A DNA stretch of 64,000 nt from Palsa-147 sp963771905 (GCA_963771905.1 CAVYVI010000002.1:62001-126000); one strand, 5' to 3'; shown: positions 53,188-63,970, counted from the first letter of the stretch. Made by a program: numbers and translations. The notes: generated by a model from the letters alone, not told the origin.

Positions 53188-54609
53188 TCACCCCTCCGCC
53201 CTGTAATACGCCATCGCCGCCGCCACCCCAATCGACCGAAACGGTTCATTCGGTATGTACAGCAATCCTCGATTGACGAACGGAAAATCCTTCCACGCTC
53301 CCTCTTCGCCGCGCTCCAAATCCGCGATAATCCTCCCAAATAACGACGTCAAATTCACCCCATGCCCGCAGTATCCCAATCCATGAAAAACATTCCCGAA
53401 TCTCCCGCCCCTCCCCACCGACGGCGAAAAATCCAGCGAGCAATCCACCAGTCCGCTCCATGTCGTCTCGAACGCAATCCCCGCGAGCCCCGGAAAAATT
53501 CGCCCGAGCTCCTTCTGCACCTCCGCAAATCGCGCTTCGCGATCCGCCCGCTCGCCTATCCCGTCGTTGAACGAATAGTCCGCCGTCCCGCCGCCGATAT
53601 GAATCCGGTTGTCGCGCGTCAGTCCCAGGTAGTAGACCAGCGTGCGGCTGTCGCAAAACGGCATCCGCCTCCGCCATCCAATTTTCTCGATCGTTTCGTC
53701 CGGCAAAGCCGGTGTGATTCCCACGAAGTTATGAATCGGCACGATTCCGTTGCGAAAATATCCCAGCCTCGACGAATACGCGTTCGTCGCAATCACCAGC
53801 GATTTCGCGCGCACCGTTGCTCCGCTCGCCGTCCGCACCGTATGGACCGGCCCCTCTTCAATGCTCTCGGCCACCGTATTCTCGAAAATCCGCGCGCCTG
53901 CGCGTTCCGCCGCCGCTCTCAGCACGCGCACCAGCTTCATCGGATGGACCTGCCCGCTGTTCGGATCGTGAAATGCTCCTTCGTACAACGTCGTTCCCAC
54001 GGCAGCCTGCGTTTGCTCCTTGCTCCAGAATTCCACGGGCATTCCCAGCCCGCGCGCCCGCTCCACGTACGCTTTGCACTCCGCCACGTCCTCTGCCGTG
54101 TTCAACACCTGCAGCGATCCGTTCAGATCCAGCTCGCAATCCATTTTCATTTCGGCGGCCAGCGCTTCGAGCGCGCGCATATTCGCCGACGTCTGCTCGT
54201 AAATTTTCCGGTCCATCGCCGGATCGGAGCTGAAATGCATGTACCGCTCCGCCGTCATGTTGAGCACCATCGCGCCATTTCGTCCCGATGCTCCATTGCC
54301 GCACCCCAGTGCCTCAAGGACCACCACTTGCTTCGTGGGCGAATTTTTCCGGATGTAATAAGCACAGGAAAGTCCCGTGAATCCGCCTCCGATGATCGCC
54401 ACATCGGCTTCCAAATCTCGCGTGAGCCCGGGATGCGCCACTGCCTCCGCCGCTTGGCTTTTCGCCCAGTAGCTCTGGTTCGCGGCAAACTCCTTCTTCT
54501 CGCGCCAGATCGCGGGAGACACTTCGTTCAGCCCCACCACTCCCGCCGCCACACCGGCTCCCGCCAGCGCCGCCTTTTTCACAAATGTTCGTCGCCCAAT
54601 TCGCTTCAT
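53188..54609 (-). CDS. Tat-exported FAD-dependent oxidoreductase (DAO family)
   Basis: A 473-residue protein with a twin-arginine signal (R6-R7 in GRRTFVKKAALAGAGVAAG) and the FAD-binding ADVAIIGGGFTGLSCAYYI at about 68-86, then EALGCGNGASGRNGAMV and the substrate-domain pattern of D-amino-acid/glycine/sarcosine oxidases. The C-terminal motif GRGGRFGNVFHGLGYCGHGVNL closes the FAD site. The substrate is unknown. No operon partner. Confidence 0.87.
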   Translation of the reverse strand: MKRIGRRTFVKKAALAGAGVAAGVVGLNEVSPAIWREKKEFAANQSYWAKSQAAEAVAHPGLTRDLEADVAIIGGGFTGLSCAYYIRKNSPTKQVVVLEALGCGNGASGRNGAMVLNMTAERYMHFSSDPAMDRKIYEQTSANMRALEALAAEMKMDCELDLNGSLQVLNTAEDVAECKAYVERARGLGMPVEFWSKEQTQAAVGTTLYEGAFHDPNSGQVHPMKLVRVLRAAAERAGARIFENTVAESIEEGPVHTVRTASGATVRAKSLVIATNAYSSRLGYFRNGIVPIHNFVGITPALPDETIEKIGWRRRMPFCDSRTLVYYLGLTRDNRIHIGGGTADYSFNDGIGERADREARFAEVQKELGRIFPGLAGIAFETTWSGLVDCSLDFSPSVGRGGRFGNVFHGLGYCGHGVNLTSLFGRIIADLERGEEGAWKDFPFVNRGLLYIPNEPFRSIGVAAAMAYYRAEG

Positions 54610-54739
54610 CTCGCTCCGTCACCCGCGCGATGCCCCCTCCACTCCTAAGGCCATCCGTGAGCGCTCCTACTTTGCCAGCTTCGGCAACCCAGCGCTAGAC
54701 ACGGTCGGCTGTCGGGTGTAGGCTACCGAATAAGTAAAT

Positions 54740-55516
54740 ATGAAACGAGTACCGAACTTCCCTTTCTTCGGCTCTCTTGCTTTCTTTTGCGTTTTCCTTT
54801 CTTTCTGCCCGGTCGCGCGCTCGCAGAACATCACTCTGAAATGGCCCGACCCACCTCCCAACCAGCCCAAGCCGGCGACGTCTTCCCAGCCTGGCTCGAC
54901 CTCCGCTCCTCAGCCGGGCCCGCCCATGGGAACGCGGCCCAGCGACGGCTCGACCGTCGGCAATATCTACACCAATAACTTCTTCCAATTCTCGCTCCAG
55001 TTTCCGGATGGTTGGGAAGCCTCGAGCGCAGGCTCCCCCATGGCGATAACGAACCGAGGCGGCGCCATCGTGTCAGGAACGGATCCCGTTCTGCGAAGCG
55101 CGGTGCAAGCTGCGGCCTTGCGTGTTTATAAGCTTCTTGTCGCCGTAGAGGGAAAATCGGGCGGTAAATCATACAGCACCCGGTCGATCAGTATTTATGC
55201 AGTCAGTCTTCCGGCCTCCATCAGCGGCAACGCCGCCGAGGATTTTTTGAAGGTCGTGTCCTCAGCTTTCGTAAAATCGGGGAGTCCTTTGCAGCCCACC
55301 GGAGAGCCAACCGAACTTTCCATCCAGGGAAAGACTCTGGCGCGCGAGGATTACAGCGGCAACATCAATAACAATAACGCTCGCGTGTCCCAGCTCGCGT
55401 TGGTCGATCGTGGTTATCTCATCCTCTTCACCATTGGGAATCCCACCGGTGACGAGTCGGATGACGTCGTCGCGCAAGTCATGTATTCTTTGCATTTCTA
55501 CGGGACCGCGAACTAA
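54740..55516 (+). CDS. Secreted protein of unknown function
   Basis: A 258-residue protein. Signal peptide FFGSLAFFCVFLSFCPVARSQ, then a Pro/Gln-rich linker (PDPPPNQPKP...), and a globular domain from about residue 75 (IYTNNFFQFSLQFPDGWEASS...), which resembles secreted beta-rich PsbP-like or lipoprotein-like domains. The remaining domain ends YLILFTIGNPTGDESDDVV. No clear family. Single gene. Confidence 0.65.
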   Translation: MKRVPNFPFFGSLAFFCVFLSFCPVARSQNITLKWPDPPPNQPKPATSSQPGSTSAPQPGPPMGTRPSDGSTVGNIYTNNFFQFSLQFPDGWEASSAGSPMAITNRGGAIVSGTDPVLRSAVQAAALRVYKLLVAVEGKSGGKSYSTRSISIYAVSLPASISGNAAEDFLKVVSSAFVKSGSPLQPTGEPTELSIQGKTLAREDYSGNINNNNARVSQLALVDRGYLILFTIGNPTGDESDDVVAQVMYSLHFYGTAN

Positions 55517-55883
55517 TTCCTCCCGCAACAATCGCTCACTTTCACTCTCCGCGCCATCCATCGAGCTGTCGCACATCGTCCGGCGAAAAAACTTCACGAA
55601 TAAATGATTAACGCCGCGCAACATTCCGCTTCGTCGAGGAGCGAAATCGCGTCGCCTCGCCGCCCCGGCGCCGGCCGCCCAAATCCGTTCCCCTCTATTG
55701 CATTCACAACCGGTTGAGAGTATCTTTTCCGCCAGTCGAATCTCGAAAACAGATTTTCCCCCATTATTTCGTATCGTCCGTCTAACTAGCGGGCCATCGA
55801 GTCCGGTAATTTCCCAGGCCATTTGTGGAACGAGCTACACTTTCAAAAACCCAGGACTGACTTGTCAACACACTGGAGCGCTC
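55517..55883. other. Intergenic region upstream of the Sm-like gene pair
   Basis: A 367-bp gap between the secreted unknown and the first Sm-like gene. No gene, repeat or terminator seen. GGAG lies six bases before the ATG at 55884. Confidence 0.4.
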
Positions 55884-56300
55884 ATGAAAACCGTTGCTCT
55901 GCTCATGGTCACGTTGCTCATCTCCAACAACTTCGCATTCGCCGGCCAGGCGGAGCCTGCGCCGGCTGCCCCGCAAGCTCAGACTCCGGGAACGTCACAA
56001 TCTAAAAAGATGAAGGATCAAGTGCAGAAGCGCGGCGTCGGCGAACAGTCGCGCGTCAAGGTCACGCTCGCGAGTGGCTCTGTGGTCCGGGGCACCATCA
56101 CCAAAATTGAAGACGCGTCCTTCGCCGTGACGGACAAGATGACGAGTCAGACCACCACGATCTCCTACTCTGACGTGCAAAAGATACAAGGACCAGGTAT
56201 GTCCAGGGGCGCAAAGATCGGTATTTCCGTTGCCATCGTAGTGGTCGCGGCGACCGTTGTAGCCGTGGTCATAGCGGTCAAAATAAGGAATTCAATTTAA
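55884..56300 (+). CDS. Exported Sm-like protein 1
   Basis: A 138-residue protein. Signal peptide (VALLMVTLLISNNFAFAG), a linker, then an Sm-like small beta-barrel: VKVTLASGSVVRGTITKIEDASFAVTDKMT followed by TTTISYSDVQKIQG. A C-terminal transmembrane helix (KIGISVAIVVVAATVVAVVIAVKIR) anchors it. The paralogue follows within 26 bp. Exported Sm-like barrels are common in this phylum but have no known role. Confidence 0.7.
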   Translation: MKTVALLMVTLLISNNFAFAGQAEPAPAAPQAQTPGTSQSKKMKDQVQKRGVGEQSRVKVTLASGSVVRGTITKIEDASFAVTDKMTSQTTTISYSDVQKIQGPGMSRGAKIGISVAIVVVAATVVAVVIAVKIRNSI

Positions 56301-56325
56301 CCACGTTGAAGAGGGGAGTGTGATC

Positions 56326-56799
56326 ATGCGAAAACTGTTGCTTCTGATTTACGTTCTCGGATTGCCTTGCGCTTCGTGGGCCCAGTCGAATTCAGCATCA
56401 TGGGCAAATCTGAGCACTCTCCAGGCGGGAGAACGCATTCAAGTGGTTCAGACGAATTCGACGAAAATCTCCGGGACGTTTTCGAATGTTTCCGACGCGG
56501 CGATCACCTTGCAAGAGCAATCGGGCCCGCAGACAATTCAGAGGCAAGACGTTCGCAGCGTGAAACTCGCGGAACGCGCCCATCGTTTGCGCAATATCCT
56601 CATCGGCGGCGCAGTCGGAGCCGGCGTAGGAGCTGGGATCGGCGCGGGAGCGTTCCACGGGTGCACTTCGGGTTGCATTGGCGGTGTTACCACAGCCGAG
56701 GTGGCCGCTGTCGCCGCGCTCGGCGGATTCCTGGGAGGCGCAGTCGTCGGAGCCTTTCTGCCCAGCCACAAGACGATTTACCGCGCGCCGGCGCACTAA
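56326..56799 (+). CDS. Exported Sm-like protein 2
   Basis: A 157-residue protein. Signal peptide (LLLLIYVLGLPCASWA), then Sm-like strands ERIQVVQTNSTKISGTFSNVSDAAITLQEQ and TIQRQDVRSVKLA, and a Gly-rich hydrophobic C-terminus (LIGGAVGAGVGAGIGAGAFHG, GGFLGGAVVGAFLP). It has the same design as the preceding gene and is probably a divergent paralogue. ATG 56326 is preferred to an upstream GTG; GAGGGGAG lies before it. Confidence 0.68.
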   Translation: MRKLLLLIYVLGLPCASWAQSNSASWANLSTLQAGERIQVVQTNSTKISGTFSNVSDAAITLQEQSGPQTIQRQDVRSVKLAERAHRLRNILIGGAVGAGVGAGIGAGAFHGCTSGCIGGVTTAEVAAVAALGGFLGGAVVGAFLPSHKTIYRAPAH

Positions 56800-56826
56800 C
56801 CGTTCCGCGCAAGTTGCGCGTTCAAT

Positions 56827-58257
56827 CTAAAACAAATTCCAGAGGAACTGATTGTACACCTCGTGGTGATACTGCACCTCGGGGGCCTTGACGAACGTCC
56901 CGAGTTGCCGCGGGCAACGATCCGCCGACGCTTCCTTCAAATCCGCGTACCGCGCCTTCACATCCTCGCCAAGCAGCTTCGTCGTCCAGCTCGCCTTCCG
57001 GAAATCCGCGATCGCTTTGTATATATTGTCGGGAAGATACCGTTCCGCCTGCCGCAGATTCTTGATCTTCGCCGTTTCGCCATCCAGGCCCGTCTTGAAA
57101 ATCGAATACATCACCAGGTACGGATTCGCGTCCGGCGAAACCGAGCGGACTTCCACGCGCATGCTGTTGTGATTTCCGATTGGGATGCGAATCATCGCGC
57201 CGCGGTCCACGGGCGACGCCTTGAGCTGATTCGGCGCCTCGAAATGCGGATCGAGCCGCCGGTACGCGTTCACGCTCGCGTTCAGCAGCAGGCAGATATC
57301 GTTCCCGTGCGTCAGAATGCGATCGAGAAACGCCCAGCCGAGTTTGCTGAGCTGTTCCTCGCCCTTCGGATCCCAGAACAGATTCTTGTCTTTCTTGCTC
57401 ACCGAAACGTTTGTGTGCATTCCGTTGCCGTTCACACCCACCACCGGCTTCGGCAAAAAGCTCGCCGTGAATCCCATCTTCGTCGCCACTTGCCGGCATA
57501 CCAGCTTGTAGAGTTGAATGCGATCCGCGGCGGCCACCACGTCTCCGTATCCGTAATTGATTTCGAATTGCGACGGCGCGACTTCCGGATGGTCTTTCTC
57601 GTTCTGGAATCCCATCGCGCGCTGCACTTCCGCCGTCGTGTCGATAAATGTTCGCAGTGGATCGCCCGGCAGCGAATGGTAGTAGCCGCCCGTGTTCACA
57701 TAATCGAACCGGCCCGCCTCGTAATAATGCCGCTCGGCATCCGGCCCGTTGAAGAGAAATCCTTCAATCTCGTTCGCCGCGTTCAGCGTGTAGCCTTCTT
57801 CCGTGTACAATTTGTCGGCGTAGCCCTTGAGCACGCCGCGAATGTCGGCGCGGTACGGCGACCCGTCCTTGTCGATCACGTGACCGAACACCAGCACTTT
57901 CCCCGATCCGAAAACATCTGCCGGCGCCCAGTAGAACGAGCCCCAATCCATCGCCAGACGCAGGTCGCTTTCCCGTTGCGCCGTGAATCCGCGGATCGAT
58001 GACCCGTCGAATGTCAGGTTGTCCCAGCTCTTGATCAGAAATTTCTTGTCGTAATCGAGCATGTGCAAGCGGCCTTCGAGGTCGCTGAATAGCACCGTCA
58101 CGGCTTTGATCCGCTTCTCGTCCGCGAGGTACTTGATACGCTCCTCTTGGACTTTGTGCTCGGCGACGTGATTCTTGCGCTGCTCTTTCACTTTCAGATT
58201 CAGCTCTTCGAGCTCGTCATAAGAAAGCGCGAGGAAATTACGCAGTTCGGTCGGCAT
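56827..58257 (-). CDS. glnA: Glutamine synthetase (GlnA type)
   Basis: Makes glutamine from glutamate, ammonia and ATP. It has 476 residues. Family landmarks: NLTFDGSSIRGF, HPEVAPSQFEINYGYGDVVAAADRI, PKPVVGVNGNGMHTNVSVSK and VEVRSVSPDANPYLV. The usual adenylylation loop (NLYDLPP) is not seen, so regulation probably differs from that in E. coli. An N-terminal ~35-residue coiled extension (LSYDELEELNLKVKEQRKN) precedes the beta-grasp domain. It is convergent with the Sm-like pair. Confidence 0.93.
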   Translation of the reverse strand: MPTELRNFLALSYDELEELNLKVKEQRKNHVAEHKVQEERIKYLADEKRIKAVTVLFSDLEGRLHMLDYDKKFLIKSWDNLTFDGSSIRGFTAQRESDLRLAMDWGSFYWAPADVFGSGKVLVFGHVIDKDGSPYRADIRGVLKGYADKLYTEEGYTLNAANEIEGFLFNGPDAERHYYEAGRFDYVNTGGYYHSLPGDPLRTFIDTTAEVQRAMGFQNEKDHPEVAPSQFEINYGYGDVVAAADRIQLYKLVCRQVATKMGFTASFLPKPVVGVNGNGMHTNVSVSKKDKNLFWDPKGEEQLSKLGWAFLDRILTHGNDICLLLNASVNAYRRLDPHFEAPNQLKASPVDRGAMIRIPIGNHNSMRVEVRSVSPDANPYLVMYSIFKTGLDGETAKIKNLRQAERYLPDNIYKAIADFRKASWTTKLLGEDVKARYADLKEASADRCPRQLGTFVKAPEVQYHHEVYNQFLWNLF

Positions 58258-58555
58258 GGATCTCCTTGAAGTGAATGGGAGTGCTTCTCGGGTTCGCAGC
58301 GAACTTTCGGGGACAATCTCCGTTCATCGGAACACTAGGGTATCGCGCCGGTCTTCGCGTGGTCAAATCGAAAAACAATTGTGAACGTATCAACAATTTC
58401 GATAGTCCGCATCCAAATTGGCTCTCGATCACCGATTCGATTTGCAAAACTTTTGCGCTTCGCGCATCATACGTGTTTCGACTTGCTCCGCCGCGCTGCC
58501 ATGGGCGATGCAGCCAATCTTCTCGCGTTCCGCCAACGCAAACAGGGGGAAATGA

Positions 58556-59869
<1,314 letters not shown>

Positions 59870-59910
59870 CGCGGCAGCCGGCGTTTCGCGACGCCAGCCG
59901 CGCCTGCAGG

Positions 59911-60069
59911 CTAGATGCGGCCCGTCCAGACGAGGAACAGAACGACCAAGATGATCAGGCTGACGCCGCCGATTGAATAGAAACTCCAGTTCTTCTTGTG
60001 GTGCCAAATTGGAAGACTGGCCGCCAGCACCAAAATCACAAAAATCGGAAGAATCAGCATCACCATCAT
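59911..60069 (-). CDS. DUF3309-like small membrane protein
   Basis: A 52-residue protein with two hydrophobic segments (LILPIFVILVLAASLPIW and GGVSLIILVVLFLVWTGRI), matching the short DUF3309-type family with the LP-W and GRI ends. AAAAGGAG lies at normal distance from the ATG pair. The function is unknown. Confidence 0.75.
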   Translation of the reverse strand: MMVMLILPIFVILVLAASLPIWHHKKNWSFYSIGGVSLIILVVLFLVWTGRI

Positions 60070-60378
60070 GGCGTTGTCGCTCCTTTTCGGCCGTGCGCGC
60101 CTCGAGCTCGTTCCGAGTCCAAGCACAACTCAGACCGAGCCCGAGTCGAGCCCGAACAGAGCCTAAGCAGATATGGATGGCGTTGGGTGAGTTCCCTATC
60201 AGTTCATCTCTCTCACGCCATTTCCCCGTCAGGTCCCGTGCCATTGTCGCCCTGCCTTCAGGCCAGATTCTGTTCTCTTTTGCACAGTCGCGAGTCGTCG
60301 ATCTTTTGCCCGGAACAGTGCCAAGTTGGGCATGGAGTTTTCGCTGGGGCTAGTCGCAGCCGGCGAGATAGCATTTTT

Positions 60379-60459
60379 GTCCCGATTAGAAATGAGGTCG
60401 ACGGCGTGTTTTGTTGGAGTTGGTGCGATTTCTAATCGTTTGGGAGTCCCGATTAGAAC
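60379..60459. repeat. Dispersed palindromic repeat, copy 2
   Basis: An 81-bp element matching copy 1 (14438-14517): arms CGATTAGAAAT (60383-60393) and ATTTCTAATCG (60428-60438), the shared spacer GTGTTTTGTTGGAGTTG, and GTCCCGATTAGA at both ends. Same orientation as copy 1. Confidence 0.8.
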
Positions 60460-60523
60460 GCGAGGCTTGATACGCCACGGAGGACGAAGGGCGAGCCTCA
60501 TCGTCTGCCCGGTGGCGAGTGGT

Positions 60524-60652
60524 CCGTTCAACCACGGTCGCGGCCTCAGGGTGAGCCCGTTCGGCCGCACACGCGGGTTTGGAGTAAACTCGTTCACCCG
60601 TTGCGGTATCGGGGCGAGCTCGTTCGGCCGCCATGGCGACCTCAGGGTAAAC
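60524..60652. repeat. 33-bp tandem repeat, four units
   Basis: Units at 60524-60556, 60557-60589, 60590-60619 (30 bp) and 60620-60652, each opening (C/T)CGTTC and ending G(A/T)AAAC or GAGC. Unit length is a multiple of three and both strands stay open, so it could be a coding minisatellite, but no start or neighbouring domain supports a gene. Confidence 0.75.
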
Positions 60653-61217
60653 CAAGGGTTGGCATGCTACCAGGTGCCGGCCCGGGGCTGGATCGATCCG
60701 TGTTGTCTTGGCCGAAATCATGTTCCTTCATCCACCATCCACGCTAGCACGCGTGTGAAATATCTGCAAATCCACTGTCTGTAAGGACCCTCCACAACCG
60801 CCGTCAAATCAATGGGGTTTGACGCCATAAAAAATCGTGAAATGTGGGTGTGAAATGCGATTGGGAATCGCGGCGGCACCTTGGCACGACGACTCGGATC
60901 AGAGCAGCCCAGAGCGGCGGCCCCGTTTCGGCGAGGATGGAGCACGGCGATTCAGAGATTCCAATGAATCGATCAAAGACGGGGCCGAAAGGCGTAACGC
61001 CTTCCGGAAAACCAAACCGGGAGGCAGGCGGCGCGAAGGAGGCGAGCCACATTTTCCGGAGTGATGCTGTTGCTGCCCTCGAACTGTACTAAAGGACAGT
61101 GTACGGGGCCGGGAAGTTGGAGCATTAATATGGCCGTAACGCGAAGGACGCCCGACCGCGTAGCCGTTGGGGAGATGGCGCGCCGTCCAGGGGCGTCATT
61201 TTAGAAGGGGGCAGGCC

Positions 61218-61604
61218 ATGCCGAATCACATTCCACTCGAATCGCTTCCGGATGGGACCGCGCTGAGAACAACTGCGTATTGGCACTGTTTGCCGTTCAC
61301 GCATTATGGATTCGTTCAACGCGAATGGAACGGCCGGGTGCTCATTCACCATCTTTCGAAGGAAATCGGCCAAGCGGCTACAGCCGGGCTTCCTGAATTC
61401 GCCGATGGGAATCTGGTGTTCATCGAGTCGATTCCGCGGGGAATGGGCGAGGGCTGGCTAATGGCGCGGAGAGCCAGGGCTGATATCGAACGCGGGATTG
61501 CGTGGACCGTTGCGGATAATTGCGAGGACGTGAAGTCCGACGTTCTTGCCGCTCAGAGCGGCAGGCCGAAGCGGGACGCTTTGATGGCTGCCGACGCGCG
61601 TTAA
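61218..61604 (+). CDS. LRAT-like NlpC/P60-superfamily protein
   Basis: A 128-residue protein. THYGFV gives the first catalytic His (H29), VLIHHLS the second histidine region, and NCEDV (101-105) matches the NCEHF-type Cys motif of LRAT and permuted NlpC/P60 enzymes, with C102 as the nucleophile. Members act as acyltransferases or amidases, usually on lipids. It has no signal peptide. The start ATG has AAGGGGG before it. Isolated gene; assigned from motifs only. Confidence 0.6.
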   Translation: MPNHIPLESLPDGTALRTTAYWHCLPFTHYGFVQREWNGRVLIHHLSKEIGQAATAGLPEFADGNLVFIESIPRGMGEGWLMARRARADIERGIAWTVADNCEDVKSDVLAAQSGRPKRDALMAADAR

Positions 61605-62068
61605 TCCAAGATTGCGGCGCACCGCGGGCTGTATCGGGCGCCGGCCTACGTTACCCTCGGCCAGATCCGCGGCTCATTATTTCCATCGAAGCTTCAACGT
61701 GATCCTTGTACTCCTGGACTGGGTACTCTTGGACTGGTTCAAGGATTGGAAGGGCGTTTCCAGCCCGCTTGCGTTTGGCCCACGTCGAACCTACCGCCGG
61801 TTTCAGACGCACCTTGTTGCGCGATGCGGGTCCAGTCGGTCGGATTGTTTGTCTGCATTTGGTGGCCTCGTTCATGAGACCGCAAAGAACGACTTTAGGA
61901 GTCGTTAGCCGGGGCGTCAACAACGGGCGGATTTGTGCCGGGGTAGATAGGAAGGCCGCGACCCTGAAGGTTCGAGATATGTTCGGAACCATGCGGACGT
62001 GCAGCGGTCCGAAGAAGCGGATGCACGCCCATAGTGTGAGTTATGTGAGAGCGAATGCCTGGAGTGGC
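61605..62068. other. Intergenic region before the pilin gene
   Basis: A 464-bp gap. It contains an imperfect 15-bp tandem duplication, GTACTCCTGGACTGG then GTACTCTTGGACTGG (61708-61737). No supported gene. Confidence 0.4.
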
Positions 62069-62269
62069 TTAACTGCCCCCACCACCACCGCCGCCGGCGC
62101 CAGCGAGCGTCAAATCGACGGCCGCGCCGAGAAAAATGACCTGAATGGCGAGCGCCAAGTTCTTCACCGCGACGATGGCCGCCAGTGCGATCAGCACCAA
62201 CAGCAAAGCGTATTCGGTGAGGTCCTGGCCGTTCTCTTCTACCCAAAGGCGATAAAACACGGTGAACAT
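62069..62269 (-). CDS. Flp/Fap-type pilin
   Basis: A 66-residue prepilin of the Flp (type IVb) family: a short basic leader, then GQDLTEYALLLVLIALAAIVAV with the cleavage-site Gly14, the conserved Glu19-Tyr20 pair and the hydrophobic assembly helix. The Gly-rich end (GAGGGGGGG) is unusual. Start ATG 62269 behind GAGGAG. No tad or cpa assembly gene is in the window; an upstream frame extension is non-coding. Confidence 0.83.
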   Translation of the reverse strand: MFTVFYRLWVEENGQDLTEYALLLVLIALAAIVAVKNLALAIQVIFLGAAVDLTLAGAGGGGGGGS

Positions 62270-62732
62270 GAGCGTTCTCCTCGCAGTCTGCAAGCCGCTT
62301 CCGGAAGGAACCCGCGATCCCCGGAAATCGATCCGGGACCAGATATTGAAGGAGAGCTGACGGGGCTGGTTTTGCTTTTCACCCATTGGCTCAAGGCCTC
62401 CGCACGGTCCGAGTTGCCGTGAGAGCAGCTTGCGTGCCGGCATTGGGGGGATAATACATCCAATTCGTCAGAGTTCACAAAGGAAATTTTGAGCTCAGTC
62501 TGTTATCGGGGAGGAAAGAGGTGTCATCCCGGAGGCGACAGACTCGGAACTATGACTCGAAGATGGGAGCGGCGCTGCAGGGGAGGTGCTTCCGCGGGCG
62601 GGGCAGAGCGAGCCAGTGGCTACCTGTAGCTCGCCGCAGTCGCACATCTTCGCAATTGCGTGGGGCGGGAAAATGGGGATAAAATCGGCGCTCGAAGGTC
62701 CCGGAAACATCCCCCGATTCGGGGAGGTTATC
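62270..62732. other. Divergent gap between pilin and secreted-protein genes
   Basis: A 463-bp non-coding stretch. It holds an inverted pair AGTCTGT ... ACAGACT near 62495-62550. Regulatory elements for both genes may lie here but none is clear. Confidence 0.35.
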
Positions 62733-63911
62733 ATGCGTATTATCCCTCGCGTACTCGGGTCTCTCCTGCTGACTTCGCTGTGCAGTCCTGCCATTTTTGC
62801 GCAGATGCCGGCAGTGCCGGCCGACCCCCATGAACTTGTGAGGCGGGACGCGAAGCTGCTAACTTCGCCGCGGGACCGCAATGCGGCGATCGATTTGCTG
62901 GAGCGGGCGCGGCAGAACAATAATCTCAATACACTCGGCGTGCCTTATACGATGAAGGCATCGTTTACGTCGAGCGGGCAATCGATGGTGGAAGGCGACG
63001 GAACGATGGAAGAGACGTCGCTCGGGTCGGTGCGTCGCTGGTCAGCGCAGATCGGCGAGCTGAAACAGTTTCGCATCATTGAAAACAATCAAGTATATGG
63101 GACGAGCGTGGCGGAACCGGTGCCGCTGCGCGTGCAAATGGCGCGCGCGGCACTGCTTTGGCCGATACCGCACCGCGTCGGCGGCATGATGATTCGCTCG
63201 GCGAAAGTGAATGAGAACGGCAACGACCTCAGTTGTCTTCTGCTGTCGGGCGAAGCGCCGAGTTCGCCAGGGCCGCGGACGTGGTTCGAGACGGAATACT
63301 GTATCGATCCCGCGACGGCACTGCTGCGGATGTGGTCGGAAGCGCCGGGAATTTACGTTGAATACAATTACACCGGCGCGACGGATTTTCACGGGCACAC
63401 GCCGGCGCGGGAGATCAATGTCTTCGAAAATGGCGGGCTGACGCTGCAAGTTCATCTGGATAGCCTCGGAGACCCGGGCGAGGTGGATCCGAATCTTTTT
63501 AAGGTGACGCCGGAAATGACGGAGAATGTGGACGGCGGGTCGTATATGCTTTCGGGACCGGAGCGATTTCCGATGCGAGTGGATCCATCGAATGGCGAGA
63601 CGACGAGCGTGATTCAGCCGGTGATCGTCCACGCGACGCTCGATTCGCAATACGGCAAAGTGATCGAAGAAGAAGCGCTGCAGAATTCGGATCCGGAACT
63701 GACGCGGTCGGCGCTGGATCTCGTGAAAGATTGGGCGTTTGAGGCGACCGGATTTCAGCGAGAAGTTTTCGTGAACGTGCAGTTCCACATGCCGACGACG
63801 TACGCGATTGCGACGACGATTCGGCCGACGATCCGGTGGGTGGTGTTGGAGCCGCGGCGCGTACGGACGGGCAGGAAAGAACCGCGGCCGGCGAGCGAAA
63901 GCGTCGAGTAG
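62733..63911 (+). CDS. Secreted protein with TonB-C-like C-terminus
   Basis: A 392-residue protein. Signal peptide (VLGSLLLTSLCSPAIFAQ), a beta-rich middle domain of unknown type with several conserved Trp/Tyr, and a C-terminal about 90 residues, VIQPVIVHATLDSQYGKVIEEEAL ... ALDLVKDWAFEATGFQRE, which match TonB C-terminal-like modules often present in exported proteins of this phylum. ATG 62733 has GGGGAGG before it. No partner genes are visible before the window ends. Confidence 0.72.
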   Translation: MRIIPRVLGSLLLTSLCSPAIFAQMPAVPADPHELVRRDAKLLTSPRDRNAAIDLLERARQNNNLNTLGVPYTMKASFTSSGQSMVEGDGTMEETSLGSVRRWSAQIGELKQFRIIENNQVYGTSVAEPVPLRVQMARAALLWPIPHRVGGMMIRSAKVNENGNDLSCLLLSGEAPSSPGPRTWFETEYCIDPATALLRMWSEAPGIYVEYNYTGATDFHGHTPAREINVFENGGLTLQVHLDSLGDPGEVDPNLFKVTPEMTENVDGGSYMLSGPERFPMRVDPSNGETTSVIQPVIVHATLDSQYGKVIEEEALQNSDPELTRSALDLVKDWAFEATGFQREVFVNVQFHMPTTYAIATTIRPTIRWVVLEPRRVRTGRKEPRPASESVE

Positions 63912-63970
63912 GCCGTCGACGCGGGAATCGACCTCTCATTTGAATATGGCTCGGTGTTGAGGCGCGTAAG

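Larger units (their letters stand above)
60070..61217. other. Long non-coding region with repeats
   Basis: About 1.1 kb without a supported gene. It holds copy 2 of the dispersed palindromic repeat (60379-60459) and a four-unit 33-bp tandem repeat (60524-60652). ORFs on both strands here are open mainly because of the repeat composition. The part 60800-61200 is GC-rich, with nothing recognised. Confidence 0.5.

Noticed and set aside
56806..56820. CGCGCAA-G-TTGCGCG palindrome between convergent genes
   Set aside because: A one-base loop cannot form a terminator hairpin and no T-run follows.
60326..60784. 152-codon ORF across the repeat-rich gap
   Set aside because: It is built from the 80-bp element and the 33-bp tandem repeats; no start signal or domain. 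Kept as repeat features only.
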